Notes: generated by a model not told the origin, from the sequence alone. Shown: positions 22,901 through 34,030, counted from the first letter of the stretch. The stretch: 64,000 nt of DNA from Trachythela sp. YZ-2020 (GCA_016169945.1 JADLSH010000355.1:1049501-1113500); one strand, 5' to 3'. Program-made: numbers and translations.

Positions 22901-23234
22901 CATAAACAAACGTCGTTTAGACAACACAACAAACAGACACTGCAACTTGACAAAACCACAAAAATATGATGGTATTAAACATACGTTTTTTAGCGGTCTA
23001 CTTGTACTCTTTCGGCTGCCATCGCGTCGTACGATTAGTTCATCGTTGTGCAACTCAACTCGAACCTGTTCAAAATCGTTTGAACTGCCACTTTCTAGCA
23101 TCAACATGTAGCCAAGACGAGACTAAAAGACAGAACAGCCATTTTTACGGTGAAAGGCAAACAAAAACCCACAAAATATGTAAAACATCAACACATGTAA
23201 GACATGTTAACACCAATTGACCCACCTCAGCCAT
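13977..23234 (-). CDS. SNTG1: Gamma-syntrophin, dystrophin-associated PDZ/PH scaffold, 18 exons
   Basis: Exons: 23226-23234 (ATG, 9 nt), 22985-23122, 21246-21293, 20878-20931, 20558-20615, 20402-20445, 20250-20291, 20098-20158, 19166-19221, 18949-19070, 18158-18284, 17973-18011, 17505-17621, 17347-17418, 16784-16862, 15302-15468, 14586-14693, 13977-14078 (stop). The sum is 1443 nt, 480 residues; human SNTG1 is about 517. The PDZ domain spans RTVLLKRESSGLGISVK, GGSENKIPVLISKI, LNIGDIILKVDGKDM and HDDVVEALKNGG. PH-like parts follow (RDGFEVISKDSK). The syntrophin-unique C-terminus reads LLWDYKFSQLRSSSDDGN, then SFYSAKLADIDPAFLKNM, matching gamma- rather than alpha/beta-syntrophin. Syntrophins are known to link dystrophin complexes to signalling proteins. 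SNTG1 versus SNTG2 is not resolved. The 9-nt first exon and the 48-nt exon at 21246-21293 are the least certain. Confidence 0.9.
14079..14172 (+). repeat. Single unit of the ~80-bp PTDSS satellite in SNTG intron 17
   Basis: TCAAACGTGGTGGTCCAGTG, TAGGTAGTATTCTATAAGAA and GTGTCTGAACTACCTGAAAA match the satellite at 53040-54130 and 55600-55915. Confidence 0.7.
14190..14530. repeat. 17-bp minisatellite ATGGGTAAAATGTCCAT
   Basis: About 20 near-identical 17-bp units in SNTG intron 17, with variants at a few sites (CAT/CGT, GTAA/GCAA). All three minus-strand frames are open through it because the unit contains no stop. These frames are not genes. Confidence 0.93.
14705..14835 (+). mobile_element. 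GACCACC-family MITE, copy 3 (truncated)
   Basis: Begins GGCAGCAGATGGTGGTCAAC and runs through TTATAGGAGCAAGAAAATTC to CAAATACAAGACAAC, where a CAA microsatellite replaces the second end. In SNTG intron 16. Confidence 0.7.
15585..16385. repeat. 10-bp minisatellite CAACTCTCAT / GCACTCTCAT in SNTG intron 15
   Basis: About 80 units alternating between two variants, CAACTCTCAT and GCACTCTCAT, with an early block of CGACTCTCAT and ATCGACTCTC. A 10-bp unit without stop codons leaves all three forward frames open for roughly 270-280 codons. They are artefacts of the repeat. The flank after 16378 (TTTGAGCTGGTTCAAA) is shared with a dispersed element at 60580-60970. Confidence 0.95.
16378..16600 (+). 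mobile_element. Flank of a dispersed element, copy A
   Basis: CATCAACTTTGAGCTGGTTC, then AGAATTAGCTTAGCAAAATA, then ACACGTTAAGACTGTG and TACCAAAATTTTAGAATTA recur in the same order at 60600-60835. The element appears to carry the CTCTCAT repeat inside it. Confidence 0.65.
17163..17340 (-). mobile_element. SINE head without satellite tail in SNTG intron 13
   Basis: GAGTACCCGGAGAAAACCTG, the GGTGTTTGGTAGAGTCAAAC block, CACATGTGACTGAGG, then GGAATTGAACCACAGTCACA and GCACATGCACTAACCACTG. The complement reads AGTGGTTAGTGCATGTGC (A-box-like) and GGTTCAATTCC (B-box-like). This is the clearest tRNA-like head in the window. Confidence 0.75.
17655..17945 (-). repeat. SINE-tail satellite, two and a half units, SNTG intron 12
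   Basis: Units start at 17673, 17789 and 17905 (TTATACTGGATAGCTCTATC). The array lies between the exons at 17505-17621 and 17973-18011. Confidence 0.85.
18345..18935 (+). repeat. SINE body plus about four tail units, SNTG intron 10
   Basis: Reads CAGTCACATGTGAGAAGAGT, CTTCCAGTTTGACTCTACCA, TTCTCCAGGTACTCTGGTTT, then CCTGTAGTAACACTGG units. The array ends 14 bp before the exon at 18949-19070. The head-to-tail order confirms that the satellite unit is the SINE tail. Confidence 0.82.
21300..21485 (+). mobile_element. SINE head, + orientation, with A and B box-like motifs
   Basis: GAGTGGTTAGTGCATATCGC, GGGGTTTGATCATTGCAATA, CATGTGAGAAGAGTGCTTCC and TGGTTTTCTCTGCGTATTCC. It abuts the acceptor of the small SNTG exon 21246-21293. 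Confidence 0.7.
22319..22548. mobile_element. MITE with TIR CTGGGGCCGGTTGTTCAAA
   Basis: CTGGGGCCGGTTGTTCAAAA at 22320 and TTTGAACAACCGCCCCAG at 22530-22547 are terminal inverted repeats. The 230-bp inside is AT-rich and non-coding. It lies in SNTG intron 2. Confidence 0.8.
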
Positions 23235-24538
23235 TATTTTTGAACTAATTTGGACTTTAAAAAGCTTTTATAGACATCTCGACTAATATTTCAAGTATTT
23301 AAGTAAAATATACACTTGAGATAGATTTGAATTTTCGATTTGCGCCCTTCAAAAGCAAGCAAAATATCGAAAACGTGTTGACAGTTTTACAAATACAAAA
23401 GACGTTCATTTATTAGTGCAGATCGATTCAAGCACTTTTAATATTTACCAGGTTTATATCTCAAACTGCAATCTGATTGGCTAACATGCGGGATATATAC
23501 AATGCTTCATTTCCCGCCAAATTAAAAATAACTTTAATTAAATCGTTTTTAATTTGAGCAATTTTGCATTTTGAGTACCTACACGTATTCTGTATTTCTG
23601 CACAATTTTGTTCGTATTTCGACATTCAAGTTTTCCTTTGACATTCAACTTTCGTTTATACATTCAACCATAGTCCCTATAACCATAGACAATCCAGAAG
23701 ACATGTCTTCTGGATTGTCTATGCTATAACAGGGTCTGGAAACGCATCTAAAGCTTTTGTTCTGTTTTTGTTCATGTTTGTGCACCTTCACGCTCTGTAA
23801 ACACGTTGTTCTTTCAGCATAATGAAGGAAGCAGCCAATAAAATCCCTGCAGCTGAATATTAATATTTGTAAAACAAAGAAGTACACCCTCAACATTAAC
23901 ACACGGAAATGGCTATAAACGTTCAAGTTTACCCAATACCCATAGGCAGCCCAGCAAATGTTGTCATGATCAAGTCGCGACTACGTCTATGTATATAATT
24001 ACGCTAGTTAACTACGATGTTGTATTTTGGTATTTTGTTACAAAGGTGTGATGGCTGTCTTTGTACAGTATGAAATCAAGGGCCCTCAATTGTAAAAAAG
24101 CGGGGGCCCACCGGGGCATCGCCCGGTAGGCTAATCCGCCCCTGCATGGGTCTTACCAAAAGTCTTAAATACATTGTTTTTTTTATATAAAAATATGTTA
24201 TATTTCCTTATCCTGAATGATATCCACCTGTTAAGTATGATTTTTCCTTTTTGGACAATGTACAATTCAAGCAAACTGCCATTTGGTCAAAATACCAATT
24301 CCGCCATATGAAAAATCACTACCATCGTCCACAATTCCTTCATTATTATTCAAAAAACACACAAAACACAATACAATTGTTTTTCAAGTTCTCATGGACA
24401 TTGGGTAAGATTTAAAAAAATGTATGCCATTGAAGTACCATAAAATAATGTTAAAATATCTCACAGATTTTCTCTGGCAAATTTGATTGAGGACTTGTCG
24501 TGGACAGTCCATGAACCTAAACTAAGCTAATCTATCCA
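23235..24538. other. SNTG upstream region / piggyBac downstream region
   Basis: No coding exon seen. Contains the near-perfect palindrome at 23684-23723 and a G/C-rich scrap (GGGGGCCCACCGGGGCATCG, 24103-24122) resembling pieces at 9575-9650 and 50150-50220. It should include the SNTG promoter and the 3' end of the piggyBac element, but no terminal repeat was identified. Confidence 0.4.
23675..23736. repeat. 40-bp perfect palindrome with imperfect outer arms
   Basis: The sequence from CATAGACAATCCAGAAGACA to TGTCTTCTGGATTGTCTATG (23684-23723) has no spacer and is perfectly self-complementary. CCCTATAAC outside pairs imperfectly with CTATAACAGGG. Confidence 0.9.
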
Positions 24539-27500
24539 CTATTTTCTGTTATATCCAACTGAGTGCCAGGTGTTGAAACAATTCAAACCTGGCTGGATAT
24601 GTAAAAACTTCTTACACTGCGGAGCAGCACAGTAAGTTATAACCTGCTTCTGACCTCTACCTTCCTTATAACACACAACACAATTACGCCTAGTGCCATC
24701 ATCTGATGCTAGCGGCATATGAACAGTCTCAAACTGACTTTCACCAGGAGCACTTTTCTCATATGCTGGTGGGTCATCACATTCTGGCAAACTACAAATC
24801 TGCCTAACTAGCGCTTCCCTAAAGTCTAATACAGAATATTGGCCCGAGCGTTGCAAATCTTCGATATCTGCATTCTTGGCTCGATAACTCTGAAAAAGAA
24901 GAAAACCGTTAACTACTGCAATATCTACTAGGTGAAAGAACAAAGTCTTCCACCACCTATAACATTTCTTACTTACATTATGGGATGAGAGGAGTTGATC
25001 AGACCTATCCACGCCATTCATGAACTGGTTATACTCGTGGATAGCAAGGGGCTGAGGAACACTAACTTTCTCAAACTTTCCATCCTTCTTCACTCTCCTC
25101 TTACAACTTACCCGATCATTTGCAGAATGAAGCGTTGAAAGGACTGAAACAGGTTTATTGTCAATCCATTGCAATGCTAAAAACTGCGAATGCCTTACCC
25201 ACCGCACATCACCTCGCTTAGCCGTCTTTTCCCACGCTTTCACATTCTTCAAACACTTGGGGAATTCTTTTCTATTAATTTTTACGGTACCAACAGAGGG
25301 GGTTTTTCTCATGTTGAGATCATGCACTAGCTGAGGGGAAGTATAAAAATTATCTAGATACAACTGATACCCCTGATCCATGTAAGGTTCCATCAACTCC
25401 ATGACCACATCATAACTGACACCATGCGCAGACGCATTTCTTGCCGCGTCCTTACCTATGTAAATATTAAAATCGACAGTATAGCCATTAGTACTGTCAG
25501 CTAAAACCCAGAGTTTCAATCCAAACTTAACAGGCTTATCTTTCATAACCTGCCCGATACCTGACCTATGCTTTGACCTTACCATCCGCTCATCCACAGC
25601 CAATTTCTGATCAGGTTGATACAAAAGTCTGCATCTTTCTTTGAAAGATGCAACAAACTTGTCAACCTTACGCAACTTATGGCCAGGAGTCTCAGCAGCA
25701 GGGTCAACGACATGCAAAAAAGTGGCAAGGGCTTTATACCTATCCCGGGAAAGTATCTTTCTTGCCCAAAGACCATGGTACAAAGTCTTCGTGCTCCAAT
25801 ACTTTGAGGTATCCCCAGCTACCTTAACGAACCCAAAATAAATAATAAGGGCTACAAACCTCTCAACTTCCTCAGCAGTGGTGGCTTCCCAAGACCCATC
25901 CCTTTTACAATAATTACTATAACCCCCCTTAGTTCCTACTTTTATATACGCGTAGGAATTAGTATGGTTTGCAATGGCGCTCAAGATTTCACGAGACATA
26001 AAGAGACGAAAAAACTCGAGCTCCGTCGTCATGGCCCCCCTCAGAGTGGGTCTCTCAAAGTGAACCCCAGGTGACCGGGTTGGAGTAAAGGCAGGAGGTT
26101 CTGGGACAGGATCTGGAGTGGCAAAGCCAAAGTTCACGGTCAGAACTTCTTCCTGCTTAGCACCAGCTCTTCCACCAGATGTACCACCCCTACCTGCCCT
26201 TCCCCTACCGGCCCTGTTCCTTTCCCTACTGGAGCAACCCCTTGCCCTACTAGAATTGAGAGACCTCTGCCTAGCACGTTTCCTAACAGGTGATTGGGCC
26301 CCCTCGCTCTCCTCCAAGTCATCTTCTTCTTCAGGAACGGCAGCATCTTCTTCTTCAGGAACGGCAGCATCTTCTTTTCTATAAAGGATTTGTAATGTGC
26401 TAGGTCTAGTATTTCAAAATCATACTTTTTAAATACAATCAATGTCTCTTATATCGGCAAAAATATCACAACTCTTACACTAATAATCTACAACAAATAT
26501 CCTATGTATATTTAAAAGTACATTTTATTACAAAAAGCAAACTTATACGAGCCAGAGGCCACACAACAACGGCGGACGTAACATTCATCATGCTTGTATT
26601 GTATGTTTGCGCACGTCATGGGCAAAAATATAGCAACTCTAATACTTATAAGCAACAACAAATATTATCTGTATATTTGGCATATTTCAAAGTTTATTCT
26701 CTCACGAAAATCAAACCTATTTTCTTTTTTTTATTTCTTTTTTTTTTTATTCAACTTCGCCTCAATGGCAGGGAGTCCACAACAGCGTCAGCCAATTACT
26801 GTGGCCCCATTGTTAGTTCCTAAGGGTTAGTATTAGAGGGAGGAAACCGGAGTACCCGGGGAAAACCCTCGAAGCACAGGAGATAATCTCAACTTACATG
26901 AGTTATTTGAGCACACTGCCGATCTCATGCGAGTATATATCATATCATGACCAAAAATGTCATTATATACAAATAATTTATTAACGAATATATATTATAT
27001 CAAATCATGACTAACACGGCTAATTCATGATTTGATATCATGTTGATTAGCATTAGTCGTTATATCATACAATGAATTTCCGTTAAGTCATGATATGATA
27101 CAATGCAATTTCGACAAAATCGTTATTTAAAATCATAAGCATTTGCGCAATTCCTTATTTCATATAATGTCAAGGCGTTACACTATGATATCAAATAATG
27201 ACTTTTCAGTTGATTCTTGATTTGATATAATGAAAAAGCACTTTTTTATTATATCATATAATAAAAATGCGCCGAAAAGTCATTATTTCATATAATGCAA
27301 TTGCGCGGTGCGCCATCTGTCCAAAAATTCAAAACTGTCCAAAAATCAATTATTACGTCGTGCGTATGAGCTTCCGGTCATAAACTTAAGCTTTTTACAT
27401 ATTTTAATACTCTTTAAATCGATTAATCATGGCGAATGGCGAACGTGGTTGGGAAGAGGCAATAACCAGAGCTGTTCAAGGGGCAGTTATGCACCTATCA

Positions 27501-30500
27501 ATGTCTTCCCCCAACGGGGGGAATGCGGGCATACACGGGTAATTGACAACACTAAGTTAATGCCCGTGTAGGGGACATTTGTATTCTTTTGACACAGCGC
27601 ACCTTCCCGTGGGTGGGGATTTTTGACTATCTGATCGTTTTAAATACAAAATGGCTAAACTAACGAAGAATAAAAAGATCAAGGATAAGAATCCTTTTTA
27701 TACCCATTCTCAAACACACCATCTGCTTCTGTAAATTGTTTTATAATGCAACAAAGATGCTAATTTATATTTTGTTTTACAAGAAAATTATTTTGTCGCA
27801 TTGTTTTCTATTATTTTTCACTTGACTAGTTAAGCGTGTGTTCAAACACTGTTTAAAATTTTTGTTTTATTTTTATATTAATAAATATCTGGCCAAAATA
27901 TCAGTCAAAATGTATATTTTTGACTGATTTAATTGCCTCTATGCCATACAGAAATGCATATATTTGGTGCCAAATTTTATCCAGATAATATTTATATACT
28001 GCTGGTCTTTCGCTCAAACTGATATCCCAGGGATAAAAAATGCTCCATCTCCAACCCTGGGGCATTAAATATGAATTGACAGTTCCATACAGCCCTCGAG
28101 AGGGGTGGGGATCGATTATTGACTAAATTTATTTGAAAATGTCAATAGCCCCTGGGTATGCCCGCACTCCCCCCGTTGGGGGAAGACCGTTGATAGGTGC
28201 ATGAGGAGTTTGTCTAAAAGTCGAGGGTCGAGAGTCGAGAGTAAAAGTCGAGAGTCGAGAGTAAAAAGTCGAGAGTAAAAAGTCGAGAGTCGAAAAATTC
28301 ACTAGATAAGGCCATATTATAAGATGTAATACTTAGATGTATACCCTAGCATAGTTTGCAGGATGAGACACGCTAAATATATCACGAAACATGAAAGACG
28401 TCAATTGAAAATTTTGTAACATCTATTTCAAAATATCAATATTTTCCATGTATTGTATTGTTCTTCCACATGGAATTCCCAAATGAAACCCATGTTTACT
28501 GCGATGAGTAATATGACACTGCTACGCAAGCAAATTTGCATATTTTTGTAGTGTATAAAAGCGTTAAAAATATATACATGTGCGCGAAATAATTTTGCAT
28601 TTGGAAAGCTATAAAACGAAAGTGTTGTTCCATCATTCTTTTTTACTTTGCTGGATATGTGAGTCACCTACATGTAAAGCACAACTCATTTCAACTCACT
28701 GCCATTCGAATATTTGTTTTAGTGCGTTCAGAACTGAGACCATATCTGTTCTGACAATAATATGCATGACAATAGTATTCATTCACAAATCCCCTATATA
28801 CACAACTGAATTAGATCTGTTGCGTCCGCTCGCTCGCTTCAGGCTCGCTCGCTACCGAAGCCGATCGATGTAGAAAGTCTGACAGCCTGGCTTTACGCAC
28901 ATGGCCATGAAACGGAGTATCTTTCGTCCCCTAGTGCAACTCGAAGCACTTCGTTTTTGATGGAAAAAAACTTCTAGTTTTCTGAAAAAAACTTCTTCTT
29001 GGCTGCGTTTGGTTATACGCAATAGTGATACTATTGTATTCGAATGGCAGTGAGTTGAAATGAGTTGTGCTTTACATGTAGGTGACTCACATATCCAACA
29101 AAGTAAAAAAAGAATGATGGAACAACACTTTCATTTTATAGCTTTCCAAATGCAAAATTATTTCGCGCACATGTATATATTTTTAACGCTTTTATACACT
29201 ACAAAAATATGCACATTTGCTTGCGTAGCAGTGTCATATTACTCATCGCAGTAAACATGGGTTTCATGTAGGAATTCCATGTAGAAGAACAATACAATAC
29301 ATGGTCATGGAAAATATTGATATTTTGAAATAGATGTTACAAAACTTTCAATTGACGTCTTTCATGTTTCGTGATATATTTGGCGTGTCTCATCCTGCAA
29401 ACTATGCTAGGGTATACATATAAGTATTACATCTTATAATATGGCTTTATCTAGTGAATTTTTCGACTCCCGACTTTTTACTCTCGACTTTTAGACAAAC
29501 TCCATGAAAATACGCTTGAGCTTGAAGTACTGCTAGTCGAGTTTGACGACGAATGCGATGACTGGCTTGATGAACCACCTCTGCCATTAATTACGGATCT
29601 AACTGCCCCTTGAACAGCTCTGGTTATTGCCTCTTCCCAACCACGTTCGCCACTCGCCATGATTAATCGATTTAAAGAGTATTAGTCTAGGACCTGTATA
29701 GTTGTTTGTATGCGTTTCATTTAGCACAGGCAATCTCAACTGTTTTAGGGTAAAATGACCATGGCGGTCAACATGGCATATGTGCCAAAACCTGAATCCG
29801 GGACGAAAGTCCTGAAAATGACCCCGCCCTGAAACGGCAGTGCCGACATAGCTCTACCTTCCAAAAAGCAAAAGCGACAGCCTTTCTGAAGTGCTTATAG
29901 TGTTTAGAAGGGTTGCTTTTAGGGGTGTTATTGGAAGGAAAAATTTGTCTAAGTATAATATTTTACAAGAAAATGACCATGCACCACCCCAGGTCAACTG
30001 CTAATTATGCATGAAATAACTCATATACCTGGCAGAGTTTAAATTTTCTTATTTCCTAAAAATTTTTATCATGGGATGAAAAACTATGCTTAATTTAATA
30101 TAATTATTGTAGATTTCATAAGGATTGACATTGTTTTGTTTAAATATGATACATTTTATTTCACTTACCCCCCACCAAAACACGATTTCAGCCATATTTT
30201 GCCGTCTTGTTTGCTTTTTATCGCCGAGTCTTGCAAGTATCATCCAATTGTTGTACTTTTACATATTGATAGATGGCGAAAGAAGATTTCAACCAAGTTT
30301 CGTCAAGTTTTGAAGCAGTGCAGTGTATTTTATCTTCGATGTTGTGTCCTTCGATATTTCGTCAAATATGCCGCCATTGCAAGCCTCGCAGCTTCTCTGC
30401 CCGATAAATGCCACTTCTTCGTCTTCATATGTATTTAGATTACAGTATCCAAGAGTGCTTCATTGTAGAATAGTCCCAATTGAAAAATTGAAAACATTAG

Positions 30501-32295
30501 TTGCACTTGAAAGGCAAAAACCTCCCATAACACATTTAGGACCAGAATCAAGAACACAAGTTTAAAAATAATGAAAGTCACGCGCAATCTTCGCGAAAAC
30601 TCCTCGTGGGCTACTTAACAGGGGGGGAGATATTTTCACGAAACGTTTGTTCGCCACCACAGAACCCAAGTAAATATATTATATTTATTGTATTTTTATG
30701 ATTTATGATAAAAACAATAGAAAATACGGCAAAAAATTATTGTTTTTTCAATTTTTCAATTGGGATTATTCTACAATGAAGCACTCTTGGATACTGTAAT
30801 CTAAATACATATGAAGACGAAGAAGTGGCATTTATCGGGCAGAGAAGCTGCGAGGCTTGCAATGGCGGCATATTTGACGAAATATCGAAGGACACAACAT
30901 CGAAGATAAAATACACTGCACTGCTTCAAAACTTGACGAAACTTGGTTGAAATCTTCTTTAGCCATCTATCAATATGTAAAAGTACAACAATTGGATGAT
31001 ACTTGCAAGACTCGGCGATAAAAAGCAAACAAGACGGCAAAATATGGCTGAAATCGTGTTTTGGTGGGGGGTAAGTGAAATAAAATGTATCATATTTAAA
31101 CAAAACAATGTCAATCCTTATGAAATCTACAATAATTATATTAAATTAAGCATAGTTTTTCATCCCATGATAAAAATTTTTAGGAAATAAGAAAATTTAA
31201 ACTCTGCCAGGTATATGAGTTATTTCATGCATAATTAGCAGTTGACCTGGGGTGGTGCATGGTCATTTTCTTGTAAAATATTATACTTAGACAAATTTTT
31301 CCTTCCAATAACACCCCTAAAAGCAACCCTTCTAAACACTATAAGCACTTCAGAAAGGCTGTCGCTTTTGCTTTTTGGAAGGTAGAGCTATGTCGGCACT
31401 GCCGTTTCAGGGCGGGGTCATTTTCAGGACTTTCGTCCCGGATTCAGGTTTTGGCACATATGCCATGTTGACCGCCAGGGTCATTTTACCCTAAAACAGT
31501 TGAGATTGCCTGTGCTAAATGAAATGCATACAAACTCCTATACAGGTCCTAGACTATATTAAAATATGTAAAAAGCTTGCCGTTGAGAGCGCTCGAAGAA
31601 GAGATTTATAGTTTAATTTGGCGCCTTCTCCTTCCAATTGGCAGGTTTCGAACCATTCCCATGAACATTATATGAAATAATAAAAAAGTGCTTTTTCATT
31701 ATATCAAATCATGAATCAACTGAAAAGTCATTATTTGATATCATAGTGTAACGCCTTAACATTATATGAAATAAGGAATTGCGCAAATGCTTATGATTTT
31801 AAATAACGATTTTGTCGAAATTGCATTGTATCATATCAGGACTTAACGGAAATTCATTGTATGATATAACGACTAATGCTAATCAACATTATATCAAATC
31901 ATGAATTAGCCGTGTTAGTCATGATTTGATATAAAATATATTCGTTAATAAATTATTTGTATATAATGACATTTTTGGTCATGATATGATATAATTAACG
32001 TTAAATAATTTTTGGACACATGGCGTTCCATACAACTCAGTGGTAAGAGGCAGCGCGCTAACCGCTTCCGCCTCCACAGACGCCAGACAACAACGGCGAA
32101 TGCGCCGCAGCAAATTTGACATGCCTATATTGGCAGTTTGGCACCCAAAAAAACTTGCCTTGAACTCTCATCACTTCCATCAAGCTGCCGATCAAGGTCT
32201 TCTTCTTCGCTAGAGGTCATACCGCCGCCATCACTGTCGCTCGAATCGTCAAGAACTCTCAAAACATCAGTCGTAGTAAAATTGCCTGTAGCCAT
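24539..32295 (-). CDS. PGBD: pi​ggyBac-type transposase, intact, two exons inferred
   Basis: Exon 2 (24539-26378) is one long open frame and holds the whole DDE core. The catalytic aspartates fall in LAVDERMV, LYLDNFYTS and NGVDRSDQLL (about residues 308, 388 and 503 of the joined protein). A Cys/His-rich C-terminus follows: NCVVCYKEG, ITYCAAPQCKKF, CFNTWH. Exon 2 begins at an acceptor (CTTTATAG) in a phase needing two upstream bases. A matching exon 1 lies at 32159-32295: MATGNFTTTDVLRVLDDSSD, then an acidic stretch ending SDESS, with a GC-type donor (AAG|GCAAGT). Such an acidic start is usual for piggyBac proteins. Joined length is 658 residues with no stop or frameshift. The 5.8-kb intron contains the nested foldback 26937-31993. 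Exon 2 alone could start at 26317 (592 aa). No TTAA-flanked terminal repeats were identified, so mobile element versus domesticated gene is open. Confidence 0.85.
27489..28202. mobile_element. Nested element A: 714-bp TIR element
   Basis: Left end ATGCACCTATCAATGTCTTC, then CCCCAACGGGGGGAATGCGG. Right end CCGCACTCCCCCCGTTGGGG, then GAAGACCGTTGATAGGTGCAT. It is inserted inside the outer element just after the GGGCAGTT of its coding start. The interior is AT-rich with no reading frame. Confidence 0.85.
28205..29503. mobile_element. Nested element B: foldback with ~470-510-bp arms, ATGA target duplication
   Basis: Starts GGAGTTTGTCTAAAAGTCGA and ends TCGACTTTTAGACAAACTCC. It is flanked by ATGA at 28201-28204 and at 29504-29507. 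The arms (28205-28715 and about 29036-29503) are close to identical and begin with GTCGAGAGTAAAA tandem repeats. The left arm has more of these than the right. A ~320-bp unique spacer lies between them. Confidence 0.9.
29685..31556. mobile_element. Nested element C: foldback with ~800-bp arms, TATTA target duplication
   Basis: Starts GTCTAGGACCTGTATAG and ends CTATACAGGTCCTAGACTA. TATTA lies on both sides. Deleting the element with one TATTA restores the GAGTATTAAAATATG seen, inverted, in the other outer arm (27398-27414). Arms 29685-30497 and 30743-31556 are nearly identical, and each contains the same 100-codon frame (30136-30438 +, 30801-31103 -) with no recognisable domain. Confidence 0.92.
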
Positions 32296-34030
32296 TTTAC
32301 AGATGTTCGTAAGAGAGGAAGAACCGTTTGCTTGCGCAGCCATGCATGTAAAGTTCAAAAAATGCCACGAGGGCGCCGTTTTCTGCTAAACCAATGAACG
32401 AATACCAATGCAATGACATCTGGGGAATCGATTGCCGGTACTTTTAATCCGGTAGGGTGCGATGATCCCGGTGGTTTTGTAATCCGAAGTTGTCCGAACG
32501 TGCGCCGATGACGCACGTTTGCGAAAATTGCCATAAAAGGGCAAGATTATTTCGTAATCAGGCAAATGGTGGTATCACGGAGGTTGTTATAAGGTACGAA
32601 ACGTAATATTAATTTTTAATTAGTTTACATATTTTACTATGTAAACAAAACTGTCAAAAAGCGCTGTAAAGAAACAAAACTACTTCACTAAAAAGATCGC
32701 GAAACGTTGAATCGAATTGTAGTATTTTTGTCATTTTTGCGTTAGTAGAACCGGAGATACGGCACGCCAAAATCAATATTCTAATGTATGTGGCGTCCAG
32801 AAAGAGTAATGGACATGAACAAAAAGATAGAACAAATCGTTTGGCCGAGTTTTTAAGCCATAACTTCATTGAGTATGCCGTACAGAAGTCTACGTGTGAG
32901 CAAAAAAGGCGAGTCTGGCTTGAGTCATTCTGCAGCGACTTCATTGCTGGTGTCGTCTAAATGTCGAAGGTTTTTTCTTGGTAATACAGTAAAAACCCGC
33001 GTATAAGAACCTAGATTTTAAGAACCTGTTAGGCTAAGATTGTCCATTTAGACTCCCTTCACATAACAACCTATTTTAAGCCTAGAATTTGAAACAGGTT
33101 CTTTAACATTTTGAGAAACTCGGTCAATGAATATATTCTAACACAGACATGTTTTTGATGTTATGTTGTTTTTGTTCAGTTAATCTTTCATAACATGATA
33201 TACATGTGCATAAAGGGTGTGAATATGCTTAGATTGAAGACATTTTATAGCAAGTATTATGTATACCATACAAATAAAAAGGCCATGCCCATCAGTAGCA
33301 AACATTTTTTTTCTTTGAAAAATAAGAACCTGTTTAAGAACCTAAATAGCCTAACTTTCCAGTACCATTTCAATAAGAACTTGGAAAAACTTAGGTTCTT
33401 ATACGCGGGTTTAAATCGTATTTCACAGTTCACTCTTATTCTATTCTTCCACCTAATGTCATTTGTCATCGTGTCATTTTAATCACTTTCCTTTCCGATT
33501 CAAAGCCAACCAGGCAGTTCCTTCTTTGAAAGCCAAAACTTTGGGCTTTTTTTAAAGATGTTTGTCAACTTTGTCTCTTGACTTGTATATACATCGAAGA
33601 TTCTACGTGGTATATTTCATAATTTCATTACGATTCCTATTCATTTCATATTTTATTAATCCTCTCGAATCAACTTTGTTCCTTCAGCCTGTTTGCAGTA
33701 CGCTACTTCTCTTTTCTTTTCAAAACCATGACAATATGGCCTGTCACTAGCTGCTAGTGCGTGTTGGAATAATATCTGTTCTGCTTGGAGCATACATTTG
33801 ATCAGAGAATGGATGTTCTTTCATCTAAATCTTTCCATCATTTTACCTTTCCTTTTCTTTTTCTCTTTAATACTTCACATTATGGCCTGTCACCCGCTAG
33901 TGCGTGTTGAAATACTGTCGTTCCTGATGATCGAGCGAGTACAGTTGATCAGAGAATGGATGTTCTTTCATCTAAATCTTTCCATCCTAATAACCTTCCT
34001 TTTCTCTTTAACACTTCACATCATGGCCTG
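32296..34030. other. piggyBac-CLK intergenic region
   Basis: No host exon seen. It holds a TIR element (32987-33413) and partial tandem copies of the CLK terminal exon (33725-34030). The first ~600 bp should carry the 5' end of the piggyBac unit, but no terminal repeat was recognised. Confidence 0.5.
32987..33413. mobile_element. DNA transposon remnant, TIR AACCCGCGTATAAGAACCTA
   Basis: CAGTAAAAACCCGCGTATAA, then GAACCTAGA, at the left. TTAGGTTCTTATACGCGGGTTT at the right. AAGAACCT motifs recur inside in both orientations. The CAGT start suggests a pogo-like family (inference). Confidence 0.7.

Larger units (their letters stand above)
26937..31993. mobile_element. Outer foldback (inverted-repeat) element hosting three insertions
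   Basis: The left arm (26937-27265) and right arm (31666-31993) are inverted copies, rich in ATGATATGATAT/ATATCATATCATG. Further in, both arms carry CTTTTTACATATTTTAATAC and an ATG context, GATTAATCATGGCGA. The left reads rightward from 27429, and the right reads leftward from 29660. The shared start of a protein, then WEEAITRAVQGAV, is followed on the right by a Ser-rich stretch. Removing the insertions at 27489-28202, 28205-29503 and 29685-31556 leaves an element of about 1.2 kb. Between the outer arms and the ATG region the two sides differ for about 100 bp. Confidence 0.85.

Noticed and set aside
30136..31103. Identical 100-codon frames on opposite strands
   Set aside because: These are the two arms of foldback C. 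No recognisable domain, so they were treated as part of the element, not genes.
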